DNA of 64,000 nucleotides. Source: UBA1081 sp045636025 (GTDB lineage: Bacteria > Bacillota > Clostridia > Oscillospirales > Acutalibacteraceae). The translations under genes and the position numbers were made by a program. How positions within the stretch are numbered: position 1 is the first letter of the stretch; each line of letters begins with the position of its first letter. Below are positions 24,356 to 32,066 of the stretch, piece by piece. Location of the stretch: positions 1 through 64,000 of the forward strand of contig JAZTWP010000051.1 of the NCBI GenBank assembly GCA_045636025.1, in the 5' to 3' direction. Below the pieces are notes generated by a model. That model was not told the DNA's origin and ran no database searches. It worked only from the letters and a program-made list of their open reading frames with translations.

Positions 24356-25771
24356 ATGTTTTTATATAATTCATCATCAAGAAGAAAAGAAGAATTCATT
24401 CCCCATGAAGCAGGCAAAGTAAGTATGTACACCTGCGGCCCCACAGTTTATCACTTTGCTCACATCGGCAACCTGAGAACTTATATTATGGAAGACGTGC
24501 TTGAAAAGGCTCTCCGTTATGCAGGTTATGATGTAAAGCGTGTTATGAACATCACAGACGTAGGTCATCTTTCAAGTGATGCTGACACAGGCGAAGACAA
24601 GATGCTCAAGGGCGCAAAGAGAGAAAAGAAGACAGTTATGGAGATTGCTCAGTACTACACAGATGCTTTCTTTTCAGACTGCAAAAAGCTCAACATCAAA
24701 AAGCCTGATGTTGTTGAACCTGCAACAAACTGTATTGCAGAATTCATTCAGATGGTTGAAGGTCTTCTTGAAGGCGGCTATGCTTACATCGCAGGCGGCA
24801 ACGTTTACTTTGACACATCAAAACTCAAAGATTACTATGTTTTCAATAACTTCGATGCTGAAGACCTTGCAGTAGGTGTACGTGACAGCGTTTCTGAAGA
24901 CGAAAACAAGAGAAATAAGACAGACTTCGTTCTCTGGTTCACAAAATCAAAGTTTGAAGATCAGGAACTCAAGTGGGACAGCCCCTGGGGCATCGGTTAT
25001 CCCGGCTGGCACATTGAATGCTCTGCAATCTCACTCAAGCACAATGGTGAATATCTCGATATTCATTGCGGCGGTATTGACAATGCATTCCCCCATCATA
25101 CAAACGAAATTGCACAGAGTGAAGCTTATCTCGGTCACGAATGGTGCAAATATTGGTTCCACGTTCTTCATCTCAACACTTCAAACGGCAAAATGAGTAA
25201 GTCAAAGGGTGAATTCCTCACAGTTTCACTTCTTGAGGAAAAGGGGTACAATCCCCTTGCATACCGTTTCTTCTGCCTTCAGTCACATTACAGAAAGAGT
25301 CAGGAATTCTCTTTTGAAGCTCTTTCAAATGCAGAGGCAGCATTCAACAAGCTTCTTGCAAGAGTTGCGGCTCTCAAAGAAGACGGTGAAGTTGATGAAG
25401 CAGTTTTTGCTGAATATTCAAAGAAGTTTGGTGAAGTGCTCGGCAATGACCTTAACACATCACTTGCTGTGACAGCAGTTTACGATGCTCTCAAGGCAGA
25501 CACAAACGACGCAACAAAACTTGCTATCATCAATGATTTTGACAAGGTTCTTTCACTTGACCTTGCAGAACAGGCAAAGAAGCTCAATGAGAAAAAGACA
25601 GAAGCTCCCGCAAGTGAAGAGGATGCAGAAATCGATGCTCTCGTAGCTCAGAGAACTCAGGCAAGAAAAGACAAGAACTGGGCAGAGGCAGACAGAATCC
25701 GTGATGAACTCAACGCAAGAGGTATTGTTCTCACAGACACACCCGAAGGCGTAAAGTGGTCAAGAAAATAA
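24356..25771 (+). CDS. cysS: Cysteinyl-tRNA synthetase
   Basis: 471 residues. It charges tRNA-Cys. The class I motifs are HIGN in YHFAHIGNLRTY and KMSKS in GKMSKSKGEF. Zn ligands are CGPT near residue 24, WHIECSAIS, and the HH...E of FPHHTNEIAQSEA. The C-terminal anticodon-binding helices end in RDELNARGIVLTDTPEGVKW. AAGGAG precedes the ATG. Linkage with cysE joins cysteine supply and use. Confidence 0.97.
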   Translation: MFLYNSSSRRKEEFIPHEAGKVSMYTCGPTVYHFAHIGNLRTYIMEDVLEKALRYAGYDVKRVMNITDVGHLSSDADTGEDKMLKGAKREKKTVMEIAQYYTDAFFSDCKKLNIKKPDVVEPATNCIAEFIQMVEGLLEGGYAYIAGGNVYFDTSKLKDYYVFNNFDAEDLAVGVRDSVSEDENKRNKTDFVLWFTKSKFEDQELKWDSPWGIGYPGWHIECSAISLKHNGEYLDIHCGGIDNAFPHHTNEIAQSEAYLGHEWCKYWFHVLHLNTSNGKMSKSKGEFLTVSLLEEKGYNPLAYRFFCLQSHYRKSQEFSFEALSNAEAAFNKLLARVAALKEDGEVDEAVFAEYSKKFGEVLGNDLNTSLAVTAVYDALKADTNDATKLAIINDFDKVLSLDLAEQAKKLNEKKTEAPASEEDAEIDALVAQRTQARKDKNWAEADRIRDELNARGIVLTDTPEGVKWSRK

Positions 25772-25782
25772 GATAAAAATTA

Positions 25783-25817
25783 CAGCGTAGCGGAAAACCG
25801 TTACGCTGATTTTTTTT
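25783..25817 (+). terminator. Intrinsic terminator of cysE-cysS
   Basis: An 11-bp stem CAGCGTAGCGG/CCGTTACGCTG (one G-T pair) has an AAAA loop and is followed by a T-run. Confidence 0.9.
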
Positions 25818-25849
25818 GAGATAATCAAGTTTGAATAAATTAAAATAAA

Positions 25850-25995
25850 GCCGGTAGGGGCGTTAACCTAACGCCCGATTTGTCGGAGACAAATAACGGT
25901 GGAACACCGTTCAATTGTATAATAATCGATTTATTGAACACCTATGGTGTTTGCACATTCGTGCCGGGCGATGATTCATCGCCCGGCACTACCAT
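25850..25995. repeat. MITE-like element with GGTAG/CTACC ends between convergent genes
   Basis: It runs from GGTAGGGGCG to GGCACTACC. It contains the hairpin GGGCGTTA-ACC-TAACGCCC (25858-25876) and a perfect 14-bp-arm palindrome at 25961-25989. Part of it (25952-25992) is the reverse complement of the core at 17935-17971. It fills most of the gap 25772-26019. Confidence 0.75.
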
Positions 25996-26019
25996 ATCAA
26001 TTGTTTTTTCTGTGCTGAA

Positions 26020-28476
26020 TTATTTTTTCTCCTCCAATTTTCTGTAAGCTACTTTACCCACAAGTGTTTTTGGCAGTTCTTTTCTGAATTCTATTTCTTT
26101 GGGCACGGCATAAGCGGCAATTTGCTTTCTGCAATGGGTTCTGATATCCTCCGCAATGTCACCCGTTTGCATTGACGGGTCTTTTGTGACCACAAAGGCT
26201 TTTATTCTTTCTATTCTGTAATCGTCTTTCACACCGATGACACAGCAGTAATCAACGGAAGGGTGTGTCTCGATTATTTTTTCAACCTGAGAGGGAAAAA
26301 CGTTATATCCTGATGTGACAATCATTCGTTTTATGCGCTGTCTGAACCAGACATAGCCGTCGCTGTCGATATAACCCATATCACCCGTATGGAGCCAGAT
26401 TCTGTCGTCTGAGCGTCGTCTGAGCACGGCTTTTGTCTCTTCTTCGTTGTTAAGGTAACCTTTCATCACCGTGGGTCCGCTGATTATGATTTCACCGTCT
26501 GTGCCCAAGGGTACTTCTTCACCCGTTTCAAGGCTGACGATTTTATATAGCGTGTCGGGAAAGGGGAGTCCTATGCTTCCCTCTTTGTGGGTGTTTTTGG
26601 GTGTCAGACAGCTTGCTGTCACGCATTCCGTAAGCCCGTAACCCTCACGCACCTGAATATTTGCATTGTGTGTCCTGAGAAAGTCATCAACAGACTTTTT
26701 CAATTCTACAGGCATTGAATCTCCGCCCGAAAACATTCCTTGCAGATATGAAAGGTCTTCGTTTTCAAGGTCTTTGCACTCGGCAAGCATTCTGAAAATT
26801 GTGGGCACTCCTGCAATGAAATTCGGTTTGCGCTTTTTCATTGCTGCGGCATATATTTTTGTATTGAATTGGGCAAGAAGAATGCAACAGGCATTATTTA
26901 TGAGCACCGTATGAATGCCGATTCCGAGACCGAAACCGTGAAAAATCGGCATTGCAGAGAGATTTCTGAGTCCTCTTGAAAATTCACAGTCCATACTGAT
27001 TCTTGCCTGAATCGCAAGTGCATTGAAATTCATATCTGTTAGGCAGATACCCTTTGAAATACCCGTTGTGCCTCCGCTGTAAAGAATTACGGCTGTTTTG
27101 TTCTGCTTAAAAACAACAGGAGGCAGACATTCGGTGTTGTCTGCGCTGTCAATAAAGTCACTCCATCGCATTCCGCCTCTCTCATCGGGAAATTTAAGGT
27201 ATGACCTGCCTTTTTTCAGTACATAAAGAATGTGGAGATGCAGCGGAAGCTCACCCTGAATCCTTGCAACAATGACCTTTACGGGGTGAAGCACATTCTG
27301 CAGTGCTGACATAACATTTTCATAAAACAGGTCAGGCACAACAACGGCTTTGCTGTCTGAAATATTAAGGTAATATGAGATTTCATTCACGGCGGACAGC
27401 GGATGAATAAAACTTGCAACGGCACCTATACGGTTGAGCGCATAAAAGCAATCAACAGCCTGCGGAATATTCGGCATACAAAGAGTGACAACATCATCGG
27501 ACTTTATACCCTGAGCCACAAAAGCCTTTGCCGTGGTTTCAATGCGCTCCAGCATTTCGCGGTAGGTTGTGATTTTTCCTTCAAAATTGTATGCCGCATC
27601 ATCGGGGAGTCTTTCTGCCGCTTCACGCACAAGCTGAAACATTGTTTTATCCGGATAATGAAGATGAATCTCATCTGTAAAAGTGAGATTGTCGGTGCTT
27701 TGCCAGAAACGGCTGAGTGTATTTTCAAGACTTGCCGTGTCTTTGTAAAAAAACTCTTCCTTGTGGCAGGGACAGATGTCAAAAAGCTGTTTTACGGCAG
27801 TTCTGCAGTCGTTTTCCGCTACCTCGGGGCAGAGAAAAAGCACAGGTCTTGAAAGTGACCTGAAAGATTCCTCTGCCGAATAGTCAAACAGACTGAAACC
27901 GTAATTTTTCATCAGAAGTATGTCTGTTTTTGTGACAAGGTCTGCTTTTTCTCCGAGTTGTTTTGTTTTGTGAAGAAGAAGTCTGTCAGGCGATGAAAAA
28001 GGAGAGTCGGCAATGATTCCGTGCACCTGAGAAGTGAGTTTTGTGCCGTAAACCATAATTGCAGAGAGTGCACCTGTCTCTTTGCCGTAAAAATACACGG
28101 GGAGAGAGTCTGAAATTTTTTCTGATGCAAAATTCAGCCAGCTTATGAAATCCTTTCTCTCTCTGATGCCGAGAGTCGGAATTTCTCCCTCGCTTTCACC
28201 GTGTGCACGAAGGTCTGCGTAAATCACGGAAGCTCCTGACTTTCTCAGGAAAGGCGAAATACTGCCGAAATCCGAAAAAGTGTCACTCCCGTGTGAATGC
28301 ATTGTAATTATGATTCTTCGGGGTTTTTCTGCAGGCACAAAAGTGCCTCTGAGCACAGCACCGTCAAAGGCTGTTGTGCTGACTTTTTCCGCGTAGGGAA
28401 AAATCGATGCGATATCACATTGTCCGCCTCTTTTGCAGGACAGAAATATTTTTTTCAAAAAGGTTTTTGTGTTCAA
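26020..28476 (-). CDS. Fusion of degenerate alpha/beta hydrolase and AMP-forming acyl-CoA synthetase
   Basis: 818 residues with a TTG start at 28476, chosen because GGAGGG lies about eight bases upstream and no ATG fits. Residues about 30-260 form an alpha/beta hydrolase like YqkD (ITMHSHGSDTF, YADLRAHGESEGE). The nucleophile elbow reads YGKETGA, with Glu133 where Ser is expected, and no obvious catalytic His remains, so this half is probably not a hydrolase. Residues about 275-818 are an ANL ligase with LYSGGTTGISKG (P-loop), YGLTECVTASCL, LHTGDMGYIDSDGYVW and the C-terminal catalytic Lys in LVGKVAYR. Fatty-acid activation is likely but the substrate is unknown. The hydrolase domain may bind or position the acyl substrate. 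Confidence 0.85.
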   Translation of the reverse strand: MNTKTFLKKIFLSCKRGGQCDIASIFPYAEKVSTTAFDGAVLRGTFVPAEKPRRIIITMHSHGSDTFSDFGSISPFLRKSGASVIYADLRAHGESEGEIPTLGIRERKDFISWLNFASEKISDSLPVYFYGKETGALSAIMVYGTKLTSQVHGIIADSPFSSPDRLLLHKTKQLGEKADLVTKTDILLMKNYGFSLFDYSAEESFRSLSRPVLFLCPEVAENDCRTAVKQLFDICPCHKEEFFYKDTASLENTLSRFWQSTDNLTFTDEIHLHYPDKTMFQLVREAAERLPDDAAYNFEGKITTYREMLERIETTAKAFVAQGIKSDDVVTLCMPNIPQAVDCFYALNRIGAVASFIHPLSAVNEISYYLNISDSKAVVVPDLFYENVMSALQNVLHPVKVIVARIQGELPLHLHILYVLKKGRSYLKFPDERGGMRWSDFIDSADNTECLPPVVFKQNKTAVILYSGGTTGISKGICLTDMNFNALAIQARISMDCEFSRGLRNLSAMPIFHGFGLGIGIHTVLINNACCILLAQFNTKIYAAAMKKRKPNFIAGVPTIFRMLAECKDLENEDLSYLQGMFSGGDSMPVELKKSVDDFLRTHNANIQVREGYGLTECVTASCLTPKNTHKEGSIGLPFPDTLYKIVSLETGEEVPLGTDGEIIISGPTVMKGYLNNEEETKAVLRRRSDDRIWLHTGDMGYIDSDGYVWFRQRIKRMIVTSGYNVFPSQVEKIIETHPSVDYCCVIGVKDDYRIERIKAFVVTKDPSMQTGDIAEDIRTHCRKQIAAYAVPKEIEFRKELPKTLVGKVAYRKLEEKK

Positions 28477-28836
28477 AACAGTACCCTCCGCTGTAAATAT
28501 ATTGAGATTTTTAACAGCAGAGAATTTATTTATGCAAAAAAGAATAAAAAAAGGAGCTGTAAAAAATACAGCTCCTTTGTTAAGGGGATAGGGAAAAAAG
28601 ATGCAGATCGGACAAATCGAGGCAAAACGACGCTTTTGCGTTGTTTTGATTTACCCGAAGGCGTACAAAGGTACGTCGAGAGGTAAGATTTGTTTGTAGC
28701 ATAAAACATAAAAATTTTTAAAAATTATGATTTTTTATAATTTTAAGGGGATTCTTCAGGCTTTTTAACCTGCAGAATCCCCTTTTGTTATCTCGTTTTA
28801 TGCGGTCTGCGCTTTTTTTACATCCCCTGAAAAGTT
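28477..28836. other. 360-base intergenic region with nested hairpins, no gene seen
   Basis: Besides the terminator at 28544-28578 it holds a nested structure: ACAAATC (28612-28618) with GATTTGT (28687-28693), enclosing a 10-bp hairpin (28624-28647) and CGTAC/GTACG (28662-28675). A further 15-bp stem (28745-28760 with 28769-28784, one mismatch) lies next to the lipoprotein gene end and may be its first terminator. It could be a mobile palindromic element or a structured RNA. Confidence 0.55.
28544..28578 (-). terminator. Terminator upstream of the fusion gene
   Basis: A perfect 12-bp stem AAAGGAGCTGTA/TACAGCTCCTTT (28550-28561, 28567-28578) is followed on the minus strand by a T-run. Confidence 0.88.
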
Positions 28837-30381
28837 TTATTTATTCCATTCGTAAATGTTTTTGTAAACATTGCCTGCGTCACAGTCCGGAGCAGGAGAT
28901 ATTGAATTTGTGCACATCAGAGCACCTGACCTGAAACAAATCGGAACAAAGGGAATGTTTTGCAGGAATGAAGTTGTGAATGCTTCAAGTGAGATTTTGC
29001 CGCCAAGAAATTCCTCGTATGCGGCAGCAGATGTATCTGTGTCTGCGATTCCGTAAACAGGACCGTCTGACGAAAGCACAGCAGAGAGATTCATATCTGA
29101 GGGAAGTTTTACTTCGCCTATGTAGAAATCGTATGCTCCGCTCTCGAGTGCTGTTTTATAGGCATCCCATGTAAGTTCGGAAACGGTAAGATTGATACCT
29201 ATATTCTGGAAACTCTGGCTGATTTCTCTTGCGGCGGCAACTTTGAAATTGTTGCCTGAATATACAATAAGAGTGAAGTTCAGCGTATCTTTGAAACCTG
29301 CATTTGTCATAAGGTCTTTTGCCTTTGAATAGTCAAGCACAAGAGAAGATGTGTCATAGCTTTCATCATCTATTACGTGCCATTCGGGATGGTATGGTGT
29401 TGCGCTTTCAACGGCAAAATTCTTGAATGAATTGCGGACGATTGACTGTCTGTTTACAGAGTAGTAAATCGCCTGACGCATTGCAGATGTTGCAAGACCG
29501 TATGAATTGCTGTTCATACCGAGGAATACAAGGTTGGAAAGATTTGTTTTTGATGACTGTGCATTTGCCTGAGAAAAGCTTCCTGATGACATATCATCAA
29601 AAAATGCATCTATAGTGCCAAGCTCAAGTGTGTGGATAAGTGTTGAAGATGATGGGATTGACACAAGATTTATTCTTGTGATGTTGGGATAAGGTGTACG
29701 GCAATAGGGGTTGTAATCAAGGTATACGCTTTCACCGTTCTGAACGGTTTTGTAAAGTCCCGTGCCCAGAGGTATTGATTTTTCGTCATTTGCCGTCTGT
29801 GTTTTTACAATGGGGAAAGTGAGAGAGTCTGCGGCATTCTTGTTTGCGGCAGAAAGACTGAAAACAACCGTGTCTGCACCAGAAGCCTGAGCCGAAGTGA
29901 TGTTTGCAAGTTCATCTGACCAGTTTTCTGAAGCTTTTGCAAGGTTGAAAGAGTAAACAACGTCTGCCGAGGAAAACTGAACACCGTCTGAAAAAGCGGC
30001 TGTTTTGTTGAGTTTGACGGTAAGTGTCTGCTCGTTAACCGTGTATGACTCAGCAAGTGAATTTCTTGCAAGGAATGTGTCATCAAGGTTAAAAAGAGGC
30101 TCAAAAATCAGACTCATAAGGTCTGAATTGAGGTCAGTTTTTGCAAAGTAGGGGTTGAGTGAGTCATCAGCAGAGTAGCCGATGTTGAGTGAATCACCTG
30201 AAGGGGCAAATGTGGGTCTGCCGTAATCGGGGTTGGTGCCCGATTCTGTATAAATAACCGTGCTGTCACAGCCCGTGAAAGCTGAAAGCAGAATTACCGC
30301 AGAGAGAATGAGGGATATTGCTTTATATGACACGGATTGCTTTTGCGCTGAGTGTTTTGCCTGTTTTGTTGTCAATTTCAA
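28837..30381 (-). CDS. Oligopeptide/nickel-type ABC substrate-binding lipoprotein
   Basis: 514 residues. The N-terminus has a charged region, a hydrophobic core and a lipobox LLSAFTGC, so it is exported and lipid-anchored. The solute-binding family 5 fold shows SLNPYFAKTD, FEPLFNLDD, LNKTAAFSDGVQFSSADVVYS (read in parts), GTGLYK and AMRQAIYYSVNR. The start is TTG at 30381 with GGAGGG upstream, inside ymdB, giving a 59-base overlap; GTG at 30333 is an alternative. No permease or ATPase gene is nearby, so it is an orphan binding protein. Its ligand is unknown. Confidence 0.88.
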   Translation of the reverse strand: MKLTTKQAKHSAQKQSVSYKAISLILSAVILLSAFTGCDSTVIYTESGTNPDYGRPTFAPSGDSLNIGYSADDSLNPYFAKTDLNSDLMSLIFEPLFNLDDTFLARNSLAESYTVNEQTLTVKLNKTAAFSDGVQFSSADVVYSFNLAKASENWSDELANITSAQASGADTVVFSLSAANKNAADSLTFPIVKTQTANDEKSIPLGTGLYKTVQNGESVYLDYNPYCRTPYPNITRINLVSIPSSSTLIHTLELGTIDAFFDDMSSGSFSQANAQSSKTNLSNLVFLGMNSNSYGLATSAMRQAIYYSVNRQSIVRNSFKNFAVESATPYHPEWHVIDDESYDTSSLVLDYSKAKDLMTNAGFKDTLNFTLIVYSGNNFKVAAAREISQSFQNIGINLTVSELTWDAYKTALESGAYDFYIGEVKLPSDMNLSAVLSSDGPVYGIADTDTSAAAYEEFLGGKISLEAFTTSFLQNIPFVPICFRSGALMCTNSISPAPDCDAGNVYKNIYEWNK

Positions 30382-31096
30382 AGATACATCCCTCCATTGA
30401 ACATTCTCCGTCGGGATTGTCGAATCTGACGGGAAGATTTGTTTTCATTTTTTCGATTGCAAGAGACGGTGTGACACCGAGGACTGACTGCACGGGGCCT
30501 GTCATACCGATATCTGTTATATAGCCTGTGCCGCCGGGCAATACCTGAGCATCATTTGTCTGCACGTGTGTATGAGTGCCGAAAACGGCTGAAATTCTGC
30601 CGTCAAGATAAAAGCCCATTGCTCTTTTTTCGGCAGTTGCCTCTGCGTGGAAATCAAGAATTTTGATTCTGCAGTCTTTCACTTCTTCGAGAATTCTGTC
30701 CATACATTCAAAGGGGTTTTCGTTGTTGTCAAGATACACAACGCCCATAAGATTTATAACTGCGATTCTGATGAAACCTTTGTCAATGATGTAATATCCC
30801 TTGCCCGGTGCCGAAGAATGAAAATTTGCGGGACGGATAAGGGGAAAGCTCTCATCGTCATATTTAGGGTAAATTTCTGCTCTTCTCATACCGTGGTTGC
30901 CCGTTGTGATAACGTCTGCACCGCTTGTGAGAAGATGCTCCGCAGAGTGAGGGTGGATACCGTTGCCCTGAGCTGAATTTTCACCGTTGACTATACATAA
31001 ATCTATTGCGTTCTGTTTTTTGAAAGCGGGGAGAGTGCGGCGGAGAAAATCACAGCCGTTGTCACCCACAACATCGCCTATTACAAGAATTCTCAT
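30323..31096 (-). CDS. ymdB: YmdB-family metallophosphoesterase
   Basis: 257 residues from the ATG at 31096; a GTG four codons upstream is possible. The family hydrolyses 2',3'-cyclic nucleotides and affects biofilm and motility gene expression in Bacillus. Metal-site motifs are RILVIGDVVGDNG, VNGENSAQG, TGNHGMRR, DFHAEATAEKRAMG and FGTHTHVQTND. In many Firmicutes ymdB follows rny directly; here a protease/dockerin pair lies between them. It has its own promoter. Confidence 0.94.
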   Translation of the reverse strand: MRILVIGDVVGDNGCDFLRRTLPAFKKQNAIDLCIVNGENSAQGNGIHPHSAEHLLTSGADVITTGNHGMRRAEIYPKYDDESFPLIRPANFHSSAPGKGYYIIDKGFIRIAVINLMGVVYLDNNENPFECMDRILEEVKDCRIKILDFHAEATAEKRAMGFYLDGRISAVFGTHTHVQTNDAQVLPGGTGYITDIGMTGPVQSVLGVTPSLAIEKMKTNLPVRFDNPDGECSMEGCIFEIDNKTGKTLSAKAIRVI

Positions 31097-31126
31097 CTGT
31101 TTCACCAATTAAAAAGTATTAAATAT

Positions 31127-31155
31127 ATAATACTAAAATTGAATTTATATGTCAA
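31127..31155 (-). promoter_or_regulatory. Promoter of ymdB and the lipoprotein gene
   Basis: Minus strand TTGACA (31150-31155), a 17-base spacer, and TATTAT (31127-31132), immediately after the terminator of the upstream dockerin gene. Confidence 0.75.
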
Positions 31156-31157
31156 TG

Positions 31158-31201
31158 GAAAAGGAGATGCAAAAAACGAAAGTTTTTTACATCTCCTCTA
31201 T
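31158..31201 (-). terminator. Terminator of the subtilase-dockerin pair
   Basis: Minus strand AGGAGATG/CATCTCCT plus a GTTTTTT/AAAAAAC inner stem with one mismatch, then a short T-run. Confidence 0.82.
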
Positions 31202-31236
31202 GGTTAAATGCTATCAGATTGACTTATTAAAAAGGC

Positions 31237-32055
31237 TTAAAAATCTTCCCAAAAGGAATCAGTTGAATGTGTGAAAATGTTTGGTGACTCTAATTTCGCA
31301 GCAATTCGTAACGCAATTCTTGCATCTATAGCTGTAATCCTTCCGTCAAAATCAGCATCACTCATAATAAAAAATTCTTTAAGTTCTTTTTTTGAAAGAG
31401 TGTTTGTCGGGTCGTAAAGTCCTGCGGAATAGCGAAGAAGATTTCTTGCGTGGATTGCTGTGGGGTTATATTCTCTGTTGCCGTTTTCGGGGATTCGTGC
31501 TGAAGATGAATAAGAAAATGTTAAAAACGGATAGTTTATAAATTCTATGTCTTCATTTGCTATAAGTTTATCAATATTGTTGCCTTTAATTGAAATTATA
31601 GCACAAGGGGTTGTGCTGCCACAGTAAATAATTTCAGAAAATGAGGAGATTGTACTTAACAGAGAAAGGTTTTTTTTCTCAGAAAAATCATTATTATAAT
31701 TCAAATAAAGATTAAGATAATAATTATCGTCAGAATCTTTCATTTCATTATATAAAGAATATCCGATTTTCTTCATATTTTCTGAGCCGAAAAAATCATT
31801 GAATTTTTGCAGAATGAATTGTTTTTCTACAGAAGTACCCTCGTTGAGTATTCTGATTGTTGAGGTGTAAGATGAATAACAATCCTTAAAAAAGGTATCA
31901 TAGTGCAGCTTGAAATATTGATTTTTAATAAATGATTGATCTTCTCCGTTGACAGTTATTGATGTGTGCCAACCGGATTTTTCTTCTGCATACGAGGTTG
32001 TTGAAAACAGAAGGATTGTTGAGATAATAATTATTGTAAATATGAGTTTTTTCAT
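31237..32055 (-). CDS. Secreted protein of unknown function with C-terminal dockerin
   Basis: 272 residues from the ATG at 32055 with AGGAG upstream. Signal peptide: KKLIFTIIIISTILLFSTTSYA. The middle, rich in Asn, Tyr and Ser, is not recognised. The C-terminus is dockerin-like: a degenerate first segment (NPTAIHARNLLRYSAG) lacks the Ca-binding Asp residues, and the second (SDADFDGRITAIDAR) is intact. It starts 11 bases after the subtilase stop, so the two form an operon and may act together, for example as protease and partner. It is A+T-rich relative to its neighbours. Confidence 0.75.
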   Translation of the reverse strand: MKKLIFTIIIISTILLFSTTSYAEEKSGWHTSITVNGEDQSFIKNQYFKLHYDTFFKDCYSSYTSTIRILNEGTSVEKQFILQKFNDFFGSENMKKIGYSLYNEMKDSDDNYYLNLYLNYNNDFSEKKNLSLLSTISSFSEIIYCGSTTPCAIISIKGNNIDKLIANEDIEFINYPFLTFSYSSSARIPENGNREYNPTAIHARNLLRYSAGLYDPTNTLSKKELKEFFIMSDADFDGRITAIDARIALRIAAKLESPNIFTHSTDSFWEDF

Positions 32056-32066
32056 TAAGCTTTCTC

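Noticed and set aside
28297..28686. 129-residue plus-strand open frame
   Set aside because: It crosses the start of the fusion gene and intergenic hairpins; Lys/Cys-rich translation without a family.
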